The position numbers were made by a program, and so were the translations under genes. Source: Hyperoplus lanceolatus (taxonomy: Eukaryota; Chordata; Actinopteri; Uranoscopiformes; Ammodytidae). From it: a DNA stretch of 64,000 nt. This document shows positions 45,201 through 56,529 of the stretch, in pieces (position 1 is the first letter of the stretch; every line of letters begins with the position of its first letter). The stretch is taken from positions 1,711,001 to 1,775,000 of the forward strand of contig CM049397.1 in the NCBI GenBank assembly GCA_026929865.2, written 5' to 3'. Below the pieces are notes generated by a model that saw only the letters and a program-made list of their open reading frames with translations, did not search any database and was not told the origin of the DNA.

Positions 45201-45560
45201 TACAATGTATTGGTCAGGCTCTTGAATAGATATATGTTAACATAAGAGGTCTACACACACAACTCCTGGAATAATTCTGTAATTCAGGAAAATATGTAAT
45301 ATTCCGCTAATATTCAATGGTTTTACTATAATTTTGCTCCCTGAGTGCCAGGTGTATGTACTAAAGTAGTTTCCAGCATGTTTTAAATAGTGCAACTGTC
45401 TTCCTCATCCTTGAAAATGTAGGATTAGTCACCAGAACCAAGATCCTAGGTGGTCTAGAAACTAAGCTGCATGTAAAATAACGACCGTAGGCGGCCATTT
45501 TAAAAATGGCCGCCACTGGTGCCATAGGAAAAGTTGGCGGTGGCCTTATAGCCAACAATT
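42205..45560 (-). mobile_element. Unclassified 3.3 kb element with about 280 bp terminal inverted repeats
   Basis: 42205-42487 and 45278-45560 are reverse complements at roughly 90 percent, including blocks ctaggatcttggttctgg, tttaaaacatgctggaaact and aaaaccattgaatattagc. A second matched pair lies further in (42480-42560 against 45030-45112), with about 150 extra bases in the right arm. Both arms hold the near palindrome gccattttaaaaatggc. Inside is a decayed minus-strand coding region. No target duplication is found; the right side abuts an L2-like LINE. This is a DNA transposon or a large inverted duplication; the superfamily is unknown to me. Confidence 0.8.
43710..44529 (-). pseudogene. 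Ruined unknown protein inside the long-TIR element
   Basis: Several minus-strand frames each stay open for 65-105 codons and hand over to one another, as in a gene with frameshifts. Readable blocks in order: SYIPDMDAHKQGYDVALMCN, EDFGAALGKACEHDADNEED, SFTLNTSFHGVVWHK, DFQNMSVFHQAQPRPGDNIA, DRVPDISTELVNVE and KVTRTCHAHQVTASILYLLL. The DRV.(D/E)ISTEL block reminds me of an uncharacterised multicopy protein family found in fish and invertebrates. I cannot name a domain or a catalytic triad. Confidence 0.5.
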
Positions 45561-45599
45561 GTCCTTGGGGCATGCTCTAACAGTGGGCCAAAACTCATG

Positions 45600-47459
45600 T
45601 GTGTATCATCAAAACCACAATTCCTTCATATATTGCACCTATCTGCTGGACTTAAAGGAGTAATGGCCACTTTAAGGCTGCATAAGCGTCTGCCTGACGG
45701 CAGCAGGGTGAAGAGGCCAGCATCTGGGTGAGAGGCGTCTTGCCTGATTTTCCTGGCTCTTGCCCTCACCCTCTTGCTGTATGTACATTCCATGGTGGGG
45801 AGGGGTAGCCTGATGGTTCGCTCTGCTGAGCGCACCACCCTCTGCAGGGCAGCCTGGTCGCGTGCAGTGCAGCCTCCATACCAGGCTGATATGCAACCTT
45901 TGAGGATGCTCTCCACAGCCGCAGAGTAGAAGGTCCTCAGGATGGAGGGGGAGACCTTGAACTTCCTCAGCCACCGAAGGAAGTACAGCCGCTGCCTTGA
46001 CTTGGAGACCAAGTGTTGTGTATGGAGAGACCAAGAGAGGTCCTGAGTGAGGTGCACCCCCAGGTACTTGAAACTGGGGACCCTCTCCACGGGATCCCCA
46101 CTGATGATGAGTGGGGCGAGCCCACTGCCCTGCTTCCTCCTGAAATCCACCACCATTTCCTTGGTTTTCTTGATATTTAGGCCAAGGTTGTTGGTCTGAC
46201 ACCAAAGTGCCAGGTCTGCCACTTGGTCCAGGTAGCCCTGCTCGTTGTTTCCAGTGATAAGACCCAGCACCACGGTGTCATCGGCGAACTTGATGATGGA
46301 GGTTGAGCTGCTGGAGGCTATGCAGTCATGCGTGTAAATGTTGTAGAGCAGTGGACTCAGAACGCACCCCTGGGGGGTACCCGAGTTGAGGATCAGGGGT
46401 CCTGATACTACACCTCCTCCTACTCTGACCACCTGGGGGCGATCAGTGAGGAAGCTGAGCACCCAGTTACACATTTGGGTGTTGATTCCCAGCGACCTCA
46501 TCTTCTGGATCAGGCGAGAGGGAACTATGGTATTGAATGCCGAGCTGTAATCTATAAACAGCATTCTCACATAATTCCCTCTCCTCTCATCAAGGTGGGT
46601 CAGAGAGGTGTGTAAGAGATTGCAGATGGCATCATCCCTGCTCCTGTTTTCCCTGTATGCAAACTGGAGGGTGTCAAATTAACTGGGCAGGGAGGAACTG
46701 ATGCAATTCTTTATCAGCTTCTCAACACATTTCATCACTGTTGATGTCAGGGCCACAGGACGATAATCATTCATGCATGATGGGTTATTATTTCTTGGCA
46801 CAGGGATTATGACAGAGTGTTTAAAGCAGGATGGAACGACAGCTTGGGCCAGGGATGTGTTAAAGATGTTAGTATACACTGGGGCTAGTTGGTTTGCACA
46901 GGATTTTAGGACCCTCCCAGGAATCTGGTCCGGCCCTGCAGCCTTTTTCCCATTCACAGCCTTGAAGACCCTCCTCACATCACTCTCAGTGACAATGAAT
47001 GGGGTTTCCCTGGCCTTTGCCATTTCCTCTGCCATATCTTCAGTGAAGTTGTTTTTACCCCAGTCTGTCTCAAACTGTGCATAAAAAGAATTTAATTCAT
47101 CAGCAAGAGATGGGGCAGAGCTACTTACCGAACAGGGCTTTTTCTTGAAGTCGGTCATAATCCGCATGCCCTTAAGGACAAAGTGGAAGCCGATTTCAAT
47201 ATGGGTGACCCTGCACACACTTGTGCAGGGTCACCTTATATCGCTGCTTTGCCTCTTTTACAGTCCTTCTTAAGCCATAGGCTGCAACTTTATATCCAAT
47301 CATGTCACCTGAAATGATCCCGGCATTATAAGCGGAAGTCCGGGCTGTTAATGCTGCCTTGACAGTTCCATCTACCCATGGCTTCTGATTTGGGAAGACT
47401 TTTATTTTGACAGCCTGTATGGTCTCACAGTATAGCAGATTGACGTAACTACCAACCAC
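45600..47459 (-). mobile_element. 5'-truncated L2/CR1-type LINE
   Basis: Minus-strand ORF2 part: VKAALTARTSAYNAGIISGD (RT N-terminal linker), GPDQIPGRVLKSCANQLAPV, YRPVALTSTVMKCVEKLI, then [47 protein letters not shown] and the C-terminal [12 protein letters not shown]. The RT box is FADDT. One frameshift lies near 47200, and one in-frame TAA at 46679 splits the rest; otherwise 46570-45626 is a long open piece. The endonuclease domain is missing. Confidence 0.93.
45626..46570 (-). pseudogene. LINE reverse transcriptase, palm to C-terminus
   Basis: A 314-codon open stretch from [13 protein letters not shown] to [12 protein letters not shown]. It carries the RT catalytic motifs A (FIDYSSAFN) and C (FADD), the thumb block [15 protein letters not shown] and the C-terminal SGRR motif. 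Same frame as 47218-46679, separated only by a stop, so the parent ORF was longer. Confidence 0.9.
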
Positions 47460-48207
47460 TTACGCCATTTCACCGACGTCATCCGAGGACTCACGGAACA
47501 TTTCTCAATCCACGTTGTCTAACGCGTCTTTGAGCAATGCTTCTGATTGGACCGTCCAGCGTCTGACGTATTCCGTGCACCCCAGTGCACTCCACCCCAG
47601 CTGGAGAAGAAGAAACAGTAAGTTATGTAGGTCTCGTCAAATTGACAATGCAATTAAACTTTCAAATTTAGTTCTGCTTTCTTGCCTTCTTTTTAAGGTT
47701 ATTCCCATTAAGATAACATTGTGACAAACAACCCCATAGTGTGTGACAACCGACCCCTTGATGGGGTTGGTTGTCACAATGTGTAAGGGTGTTTGATGAT
47801 TAATTTCTTCTTTATTACAATAAGTTAGAAAAAGTGAGGGGTACACATTTCAAGCCAACACCTTAAGCTTCAATTTCATGTAGGAATGACTTTGAAAAAT
47901 GTTTAGGTGATAAAGCAATTCTCACTAGAGTAAAAAGTGTGCCTACTAGCCCCGGTCTCCCCTAGTACAGTCTGTTATGACTCATGAATGTTCAATCTTG
48001 CACTGTCTCTACATATTAGGGCATCTTGTCCTTGTTTGTAGACTACAGTTCCTCCACTGACAGTTGCTGCTTTAACAGAGAAGATGGCCTGCGGGTAAGA
48101 GGGGATGTACAACGCCCTTTTCAGCGCCGCGTTGTGATTGTTGCCCTCTGCTGTCGATCAAGCAGACCTATGCATCTCCTCTGCGCTCCGCAACTCCATT
48201 GGTCTTT
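47460..48207. other. Intergenic, nothing recognised
   Basis: A duplicated phrase with inverted sense, ccccatagtgtgtgacaacc (47733-47752) against ggttgtcacaatgtg (47767-47781), makes a small hairpin. No gene seen. Confidence 0.45.
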
Positions 48208-48531
48208 TCACAACTCATCAAAACTCCTGAACTTTGATATATCATTGATGATGTGTGAGGTTGCAACTGTGTCCACCATTAGTCCTTTCAAATCAGCACT
48301 GTGGGCTCTCTGCTTCAGTGCATCTGTGTCGCTCACCTGCAAAACATACTCGTTGTCGCTCTCCTCCTCGAAAACTTTGTGTGCGTCGTCCTGCCAGTAT
48401 CTGCGCCTGCAGGTTGCATCCCGGTGTGTGGCGCTTTTACAGCAACTACACCAGTGCTTGCGTTGACACAATCTAGCTTTGTGTCCTTTCAGGACACAAC
48501 GCTGTGATGGTGGTCTCTGCACGTATAACAT
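48208..48531 (-). pseudogene. LTR-retrotransposon gag-pol remnant (zinc knuckle and protease start)
   Basis: The minus strand reads a CCHC knuckle (C-x2-C-x4-H-x4-C within KHWCSCCKSATHRDATCRRR) followed about 60 residues on by KGLMVDTVATSHI, the aspartic-protease active-site block, where the usual DTG/DSG glycine is valine. It stops at 48208. It starts just inside the LTR-like segment 48557-48733, so most of gag is missing. Broken copy; no restored product is implied. Confidence 0.75.
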
Positions 48532-48556
48532 ATTCAGTCACACTTCACTTTCACCT

Positions 48557-48733
48557 GAAAATAATAAAAGTAGAAATAACACACAATAGGGCAACAGTGC
48601 TGTTTGACAGGAACTGGCAGTCGTTTATTAACGCATGCTCACTTGACCTCTCCTAGGTCACATGTATATTCAGGGACATCCTATTGGCTGCCGCTGTACA
48701 CACAACACTGCATACAGCATATTAGGTATCACA
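48557..48733 (-). repeat. Probable LTR, minus strand
   Basis: On the minus strand this runs from tgtgatacctaata to ttattattttca (TG...CA), with a ccaat word in the upstream part and a poly(A) signal taataaac in the middle. The downstream 100 bases match 29165-29265. It precedes gag-pol-like sequence in the right sense for a 5' LTR. Confidence 0.6.
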
Positions 48734-48751
48734 AAGTAAACACAACTTATT

Positions 48752-50190
48752 GGCCCTCATTTATCAATCTTGCGTAGACCAGAAAAATGGGTGTACGTAC
48801 ATTTCCACGCAAATCTCGGCATTTATCAATATGGACGTGAGCGTAGGATACGCTCAAATCCCACGCCAGCTCTCAGCTCGTGTACGCAAGTTTGTAAACA
48901 GCATGGACTCGCAGTGCAGGCTGTGCCGGGTAGCCGATGACTTTGGTGGACAATTATTAGAAGGTAATACAAATGCAGTGTTTGCTCGGACCGAAATAAA
49001 GATATTAATCACTTAAAATTGTGCAGCTTATGGTGTGCAACTGAGTAGGAGAGCTGATTCAATAGTGCGCACACCGGCCACTTAGGAGCGCTGCATGGGA
49101 CTGCGTAAGGGCAGTTATCTTCGACTTGGAGCAGCTGGAGGGACACTGAGGCACGGGGGCTGCATTCATTCAAAATGTTAGTCTACGTATTAAATATGTA
49201 GGCCTACACTGCTCTTTATGATAAAAAATACACGGCACAACATTCAGCTTAACATTTTATTTATTTGACGCACTTTTTAGATGTTAGTTCCTCTTTTAAT
49301 GTGTCATTGATCGCTTAAGCGAGCGATTTATTTCCACCGTTAACCGGCACGTTTTTCCGATCTGCTAGTTGAGCAGCTCAGCAGGACAGTGGGCGCTCTC
49401 ACAGCTGATCGTTGCCGGGTCGGCTTGTGCAGCTGACGGCCGGGCTGACCACTCGTGCCAAGCGCACGCTGTCATACAGTAAAATGCAAAATGTGTTATT
49501 TTTAGTTTTTACACCCCTTTTGAGTAGTGCTATCTAAAAGGGCCAATACATTTTAATCACTCAAATCTCTGCAGACCTGTATTTCTTTTATGGGGACCAT
49601 TATCGGACAGTTGGTGCGTCTTTTTTTCCTCTACCACTTATATCATGCCCGCACGTTGGTTGCATTTCAGAGCAGCAACACACTTTTTTTAGTGGCGATT
49701 TTTGAGTCAGACCACTTTTTCTTCATCTATGTAAAGAAATGGCGACATATAATTGTATATGCTGTTTTATAGCATTTGAGCGCTGGAGATCGTTTGTTGT
49801 CAACATCAACGCTGTTGACCGCAGAAGTTATTTCCTTCCTAACTGCTGCCTTCTGTCGTTCTTTGATGCCGCTTGTAATGCTCCGAAATGAAACTCTTTT
49901 TTTTTCTTCTTTCGCTGTTATTTTGTCAATTTCTACTTCAGAGAAGTTCCTCTTCTGTGCCGTAATGTGCATATCCATGTCGTAAAACCTCTGGACGAGG
50001 CCTCTAAACTGAGAATATATAGGGGCGTGATACGATTGTTTTCAGCCACCGCATTTATCAATAATGGCCTGGCGTACGCCGAGATTGGCGAGATACGACT
50101 GTTTGATAAATCCCACGTGATACCTGGCGTAGGGTGGTATTTGCGCCAGAATCTGCACCAGTTTCCACGCAAGTTTGATAAATGAGGGCC
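48752..50190 (-). mobile_element. PIF/Harbinger-like element (1439 bp)
   Basis: Ends ggccctcatttatcaatctt and the complement of aagtttgataaatgagggcc form near-perfect inverted repeats of about 24 bases including tgcgt. att flanks both sides (48749-48751, 50191-50193), a 3 bp duplication as in PIF/Harbinger. Subterminal cgcaag/acgca words recur in both ends. It carries a Myb/SANT-like frame but no nuclease. Confidence 0.85.
49727..49978 (-). pseudogene. Myb/SANT-like DNA-binding protein fragment of the Harbinger-like element
   Basis: Reads QKRNFSEVEIDKITAKEEKK and SFRSITSGIKERQKAAVRKE, then ITSAVNSVDV. RNFSE.E...L and ...IT..IK...W..I..AVN.V is the pattern of the Myb-like partner protein that Harbinger elements encode beside the transposase. 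The conserved tryptophan is replaced and the frame ends after about 80 codons. Confidence 0.6.
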
Positions 50191-50790
50191 ATTGTGACAA
50201 TGGATGGCATATACTTACACTTGTCATCATGCATCTAACAGCCTTTATTGGTAGATTTGGAGAATAACCATCTCACAAATATGCAGATATTTGCAAAACC
50301 GTTGTTTAAACCAACAATTTCCCCTGCCTCCAAATATTGTGCTAAGCTAGGCTAAGACATTTGTCTAGATCGGTGCATCGGCAAGTATGTGCCGTAGTTG
50401 CTAATTGGTATTGATGGAGCGGGCATCCAGTCGTTCAGATCACCAGTGCAAATCCCTCCCTGACAGATGAGGTAATTTTATTTAGCGAGGATTCCACAGC
50501 CCGGGTTAAAGGTCACCATCACAATCAATGGCCATGGAGACAGTAGATAGGAGAGGCTGTCCCTCTGTGTTTCTGATAGAAGTTATTATTCAGCAGATGT
50601 AAATATGCCAGGGTGAGCGGTGAAAGCTTATTTGCATCTGTAGTCACTTAGCAGGAGGCCGATTGAAAGGTACATTCAAATGTATCATATAACACATATC
50701 AGACAATAACTCGTTAAATAACAAACAGTTAAGGAAAAAATTAAATTAAAGGCCTTTTACTATTATTCTAACCCAAACCATTAATAAAAT

Positions 50791-50791
50791 T

Positions 50792-50880
<89 letters not shown>
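50791..50880. repeat. (TAA)n microsatellite
   Basis: About 90 bases of nearly pure aat/taa trinucleotides immediately before a SINE. The poly-Leu ORF on the minus strand across it is an artefact. Confidence 0.97.
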
Positions 50881-50883
<3 letters not shown>

Positions 50884-50889
50884 CAATTT

Positions 50890-51242
50890 GGGGCGACCGT
50901 GGCTCAGTTGGTAGAACGGGTTGGCCAATGATCCAAGGGTTGGCGGTTCGATTCCCACCCTGCCACCTGTGTCATGGTTGTTGTGTCCTTGGGCAAGACA
51001 CTTCACCCACCTTGCCTTGTGTGAATGTTTTTGACTGCTGTATGTTTGAGGTGGTGGTCGGAGGGGCCGTAGGCGCTGAATGGCAGCCACGCTTGCGTCA
51101 GTCTCCCCCAGGGCAGCTGTGGCTACTATCGTAGCTTACCACTGACTATGTGTAAATGAATGGAACCTGGAACCCTGTAAAGCGCTTTGAGTGCCTAGGC
51201 AATAAAGCGCTATATAAATCCTATCCATTATTTAAAAAAAAA
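50890..51242 (+). mobile_element. tRNA-derived SINE, full length
   Basis: Starts ggggcgaccgtggctcagtt with A-box (tggctcagttgg) and B-box (ggttcgattcc) of a pol III promoter, centre gggcaagacacttcacccac, and a LINE-type tail with aaagcgctatataaa and a short A run. The same head and centre occur at 25973 (minus). Confidence 0.9.
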
Positions 51243-51246
51243 TCTG

Positions 51247-51715
51247 TTCAGCATCTACATTAAGGATCTGCTGCTTGTTTTTCCACAAGTGGATACTCAA
51301 ATGTATGCAGATGATACAGTTTTTTTATTATTATTTTTGTTTATTATTACATACATGCATACAAATTGATATTAAATAATTCATCCATTAAATAAAAAAA
51401 GGAGTCGGATAGTCTTTAGTTAAAGACTATCCCATATCCTTGTAGTTGCCATGGTTGCCCATTTGTTTATATCTAGTTTACATACAGTTACAGTTTTGTT
51501 TGTTCACAGCAAAAACAAGTCAGAAATCGCTCAGAAACATAAACTCTGACAGTTGTTTGCATCTCAACACTAGTAAAACTGTCTTCATGCATTTTTCTCA
51601 GAGGTCCAAACGTACCATACACTATTGGGAAACAAATAACCATTGTGGATCATATCAAATACCTTGGCATCATTTTGGATTCTCATTTAACGTTTAAAAA
51701 ACTGTTAAATTTGCT
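51247..51715 (+). mobile_element. LINE reverse transcriptase fragment, interrupted
   Basis: 51247-51315 reads LFSIYIKDLLLVFPQVDTQM then YADDTVF, an RT motif C region. After about 200 unrelated AT-rich bases it resumes at 51555 with SCLHLNTSKTVFM and, in another frame, a KYLGIILDSHLTFKK block. A short insertion and frameshifts separate the pieces. Confidence 0.75.
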
Positions 51716-53616
51716 GCTGTGAAAGAGGCAAAGCAGTGGGTGTGGGAGAAGACATGGAGTAGAGATTTTGGTCAGCACCAAAGAGTTTCTAGAAATACAT
51801 TTGGCACCTCAGGAGGGGTAAACGCTGAACCATCCGAGCTCTGTACGGTAAAGTTGACATGCTATTGAGGAGGTACTCGTACCGTTTGTCCCCTTAAAAG
51901 AAATGTGTGTCCACAACATAGTTATCTCGTTTCCACACCAAGCAATATCGTTTTTTCCCTAAATGTCACCATCGGCATCTATTTTTTTTAACGTCAGAAA
52001 ATTGAAGATGTTTACAATTGTATATGGTTATGTGTAATATACCTACTATTGTAAATATATTCACCTTGAGTGAAGATATCCATTTGTCTCAGGATAAAGA
52101 CATAAAATGTTTAGCCACTGGAATCATGATTCTAGGTAATTTAGGAGGCAAGACATTAATTAAGAAACCAGCGTTTGAAGGTCACCATTTTTGAAAAGAT
52201 GGCCACCATATTGGCGTCCGTGAAAATGGAATCATGCATTTTCTGTGTGATTTTTGTTTCTTTATGAAGTTTACTAAAATAAAAAGTTTTCAAAATCCCC
52301 CTCAAAAATTCTTACGAATCCTTTTTTTGGACATACTGAATTGGACTAAAATAAACTAAGCATCCTTTTGGTATCTGGGGAAATTTTGACTTTTCCAAAC
52401 CCTCATAGAAGCTACTTATGGAGACTTTGGAAATGGTCATCACGTCGCATTTAAATAACCTCTCACTGCTCTACTCCTTCCACATCAATAGAGAAAGGGT
52501 TTGAGAACTGGTTCATGTCCTTCTCTTTGGCAGTGCAACCTTTAAAAGTGCCATATACATTCTTTGATGAATGATGAGAGCAACATTTGGGAAACTGGAG
52601 ATCATTTCTTGCAGAGTTGCGATATGTGCAGCGTTATCCCTCAATCAGTCAAAGATTGAAAACAAATGAATCATGTGATCATACATTTGCAACTGAAGCT
52701 CATCATTTTTTCTTGCAAGCATCTGTCCAGTTGGACAGTGAGATCAAGTAAAAAAAAGTGAGATTTGCCAACCAGCTCCACCTCCAACACATGATTCAGC
52801 TGGCTCTGGTGCCTTTCACAAAAGAAACACACAAATAAATGAAATGTTGAAATGACTCATGGGCCATAGAATATGGGCTGCACACAATTAGTTTGGACTC
52901 CCAATACACAGTATATATATATAATGCGACTGTTAGGAAATGTCTGCAGAGAATAGAATGTGATGACACTGACAGAACAGGACTCTATTGAAGAAAGGTG
53001 ATGCTGATCTCAGCAGCTCAACACTCACTTCTCACCGCTCCCCTTTCGGCTGTGTCAATCTTTTAGATGTAACACATTGTGCACAGGCTTTCATTATGTG
53101 TAGAGCAATGTTTTTCTCTTCACCGCAGATTGATGCTCCTCCGTATTTTATAGTAGTGTTATTGATTAGCACTGTGCTTGTCAGTGGTGCATAAAATTAA
53201 CACTGTGTTATAGGGGCATGGATTTCTGTCAGTCTTTGACAAGATAACCCATTATTGGATGACCGCTTCTAATTTGTTTTTGTTTATTCAGTAGTATAAC
53301 GTAGCATTCAGCCGGCCCCAATAATAAGTCTATTACCTGCAAATCCTTGTCGCAGCATCAGCGGCCACTAATCTTTGCTGCTCCTAATTACATGGCCTTA
53401 ATTAACCAATCTTTACCCCATTTTACCTGCTTAATGCTGCACTCAACCAAACTACATTAGTTTAACTGCCTGCGATTTGCTGAATAGAAGTTTCCAGTTC
53501 TCCTCTACAGAAAGCTTCAATTGTATAGGCTGCATACAAAAAACTATCTATTCACTATCTATTCATTTATAGATATAGGTTTTTTAAATGTTATATTATG
53601 AAGCATGGGAGAAAAT
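51716..53616. other. Intergenic; possible relative of the 42 kb element
   Basis: 52160-52330 includes aaaagatggccaccatattg and tggcgtccgtgaaaatgg, followed by gaagtttactaaaat, in a layout like that at 42010-42055 (agtttaccaaaatttgacc, tttcaagatggcgtccaag). No gene recognised. Confidence 0.4.
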
Positions 53617-54020
53617 GGGGGCGCCCTTAGCTCAGTTGGTAGGGCGTCCCCCTACCAAAAAAAATCTTAAAAAAAAAAAAAAAACATGGCAGAAAATAAA
53701 GCTCTTGATTTTCGAAGGGTTTGTGGTTCATAGCGGTCAGCGAGAAAAAACGAAACAAAGACACATGCACAAATATAGCCTACTAAATAAAATAGGCCTA
53801 TATACAATTTTTTTTTCCAATATTCTTGATGTTTTCTGTGTTTACATCCAGTCAACTTTTTAAACAGTGACACCATGTCAAACCCCACCATTCTCTTAAA
53901 ACGGACCATGGCCCTGCAGCAGATCCGGGTTCGAATCCCGCACGGCCCCATTTCAACTCTGTCTCTACAATCGGTCTAATAAAGCAAAACAATTCCCAAA
54001 AAATATCTTTTAAAAAAAAG
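53617..54020 (+). mobile_element. tRNA-derived SINE split inside its tRNA head
   Basis: 53617-53656 gives the 5' half (cttagctcagttggtagggc with the A-box) and 53905-53951 the 3' half (ctgcagcagatccgggttcg with the B-box, then cacggcccc), followed by a tail ctctgtctctacaatcggtc and an A-rich end. About 248 bases that start with a poly-A run separate the halves. Not a working tRNA gene. Confidence 0.75.
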
Positions 54021-55208
54021 GGAATGTTTGGATGTCTCTGGCATTATTGAGACATGTTTTCAGCAAAGTCTGCCTGGCTTCAGCCTGACTTGAATGTTTG
54101 GGGATGTCCAGCAGAATTTAGATGAAGCTCAATTATATGGAAGAGGATTAGGGCCACACATGATGAGTGTCTCCACAACTTGAGTTTATATTGACTAACA
54201 GCAGAGGGCTTACTGGGGCTTTACATGGTAACGATAACGGCACAAACACATATGTATTTTTTACAAGTTAGACCACCTGCCACTTTGGCTGGTGAAAGAT
54301 GTGTGCTCTGCCGGTTTTTCTAGCAAAATAAACCTGTATCACCTACGGTAATGCCAGGGACGGCTTTCTATATTAAAAAACACTATCTATAGACCAGCTT
54401 GTAGCAGTTAAGTTACTGTTAATACAAACAGAGCATTAAGGCTGCGGCTTCATTTTAAAAACATTTCACTGGCTTCACATTAATAGCATTTCACTGGAAA
54501 AACGTGAGTTAACTTTTATTTTGAAGTAACAGGAAGGTAGCCACTGATACTGAGCTTTTTTTTTAGAATAAAAGCTGCAAGCTTGGGAAACATTCCCATT
54601 TTTCATTATCAAATTGTGTGCCCAAGTCCTCTTCCCTCCAGTTCTGGCCTTGGGTTAGAGGGCATTGGTTGATGGAGTTCATTTAGTTTGATCTGATGGA
54701 CATGTCATTCTATCTTCAGAAGCTCATCTGTATTCTATGGGACACTCATGGGGCATTTTGTTCAAACGAAGGCAACTAGTTTTGAACAAAATGTAAATCT
54801 ACAAGAGACTAAATTATTATTAGCTAGGTAGCAACATTGCTAACAATGATGTCCAAAGGATGATCATATTCCATTACTGTAGAAGTCATTTGTGGTATGC
54901 ATACCTTTTGCAGCCAAAAGACAACAAGTTTGATCTGCTAATGAATGAGCAAATGAATAGTTCTTTAGATAGTGGGTTCCCAAGGGAGAGCCCAATACAA
55001 ATCCAAGTGCTTTCTCAATTATATCTATAATTGTGAAGGATGGATATGGGATTTGTTATGTTATGTAGATATTGGATGAGTGGATGAGCAGGAATATTAT
55101 CATCCTGTTTGAGTGTAGAATTCTCTGGTTGTGACCTTTATTATACTATCTATAGTCATTTTGTCTGATCCATGCCATGAGGGAGGAGATGAGGTTGTCC
55201 ATATAAGA
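54021..55208. other. Intergenic, nothing recognised
   Basis: One short local duplication: ttaaaaacatttcactggct (54454-54473) and ttaatagcatttcactggaa (54479-54498). No gene or element seen. Confidence 0.5.
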
Positions 55209-55216
55209 GAAAAGTT

Positions 55217-55360
55217 GGTAACACTTAACAATACGCTACACACAATTGTATTAGCTACTAGTTACCTACTACATATGTTTTTTTGTGTTACCTACTTCAC
55301 CTATGTAGTAGGTAACTAGTAGGAAATACAATTTTGTGTAGCTTATGGTACAGTGTTACC
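55217..55360. mobile_element. Palindromic hAT-type MITE (144 bp)
   Basis: ggtaacact at the left and agtgttacc at the right, continuing inward as a long fold-back (actagttacctactacatat against atgtagtaggtaactagt). gaaaagtt flanks both sides exactly (55209-55216, 55361-55368). Confidence 0.93.
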
Positions 55361-55368
55361 GAAAAGTT

Positions 55369-56500
55369 TTCTATTGATGAGGTATTTGTCACATCCTGAG
55401 CAGGTTGTGCGGCTCTCCAGCCACTCTGATTTTTGTTGGTGTGTGTTCTGGAGCTGTCTTTCTCAAAATGATCCCCTGCAAACATCAAGCCATAATCAGG
55501 TGCCTTATAAAAAGCCTCAGTTTCCCTCTAACCCCTGACAGATTGTCTTGTGTTTTTTTTTGCCAAGCTCTCAAGCCCCAATTCAAGTAGCGTTTTCCTG
55601 GTTTTTGACTTTTGTTCTGCTTTTTTCAGACTAGGATTTTTGCCTAGCCCGTGCCTGTACCCCTGCCCCTCTGCCTGACCTATTGGGGTTTGGACTTTAG
55701 CTTGCCACTCACTGATAACCCTGACCCTGTCAGACCCCCTGGATTTTGACTATGCCTTGTTTTGGATATTGCCTGCTCCTTAAAAAGTGGTCTACGTTGC
55801 CAGTTCCGTGGCAGAATTGGGACGTGTTGAAAGAGATATATGAATAAAACCAAGAAGAAAGAAAGTAGGGAAGTTACCTCCAGCTTTAGCATTAGCCACA
55901 TGGCTATGGTCTCCATCACAGTTGATAGTGGGTAAGGGGTCAACCCTGTCTGGTGCCACAGGAAAGTGGAAATGCAGGTGATTTTCTGCCATTGGTTTGC
56001 ACAGAGCCAAGTTTGCACTAAAACGTACAATGAACATTTTCCCAGGGCTCATAGTTCCAGGGCTAGATGTTCCCAGAATCAATGGGGTAATATTTCAGGA
56101 TAGTATGTCTATATGTGTGTGTGTGTGTGTGATTAGGTGTGTCTCACTCCTATTCTAACTTCTCCCTCTCCCCTAACCCTAACCACCCAGCTGTGATGCC
56201 TGAACCTAATCGACAAATTACAGGAACAAGCTGCAATGTGCTATATAAACCTGGGAACATTGGGATGACCCCGTCATTCCTACCTGTTGAAGGTATTCTT
56301 GGCTTTACTTATTGGACCTATTAGCTTTTTAATCCTGGGGCCTTTAGTGAAAGAGTGTTAAACAGTTACTTCTACAGTCTATGAAAAATATCTTTCCAGA
56401 ATTCAGACAGAATTCTGTCCACCCTTAAGAGAAAATTAGGTATTTTTCAATTCAGTCACAGTACTATAATAACAAGAACAGCAATAACACAGAAAGCATT
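55369..56500. other. Intergenic between convergent units, nothing recognised
   Basis: Short (TG) run at 56115-56131. No coding signature. Confidence 0.5.
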
Positions 56501-56521
56501 TCACCGTCGTTGAAAGCATGA

Positions 56522-56529
56522 TTTTATTT
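56522..56529 (-). terminator. Candidate poly(A) signal of the ARID3-family gene
   Basis: On the minus strand AAATAAAA lies where repeat-poor sequence ends. Inferred from position only. Confidence 0.35.

Noticed and set aside
45672-46205. 177-codon minus ORF overlapping the LINE reverse transcriptase
   Set aside because: Out-of-frame shadow of the RT frame.
50890-50965. tRNA gene call from the A-box and B-box
   Set aside because: The body continues into a SINE centre and LINE-type tail, and the acceptor stem does not pair properly.
50746-51090. Minus-strand ORF with a poly-leucine stretch
   Set aside because: It reads through the (TAA)n microsatellite into a SINE; not a signal peptide or membrane protein.
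53617-53951. Intron-containing tRNA gene
   Set aside because: The 248-base spacer is too long and contains poly-A, and the downstream tail is SINE-like.
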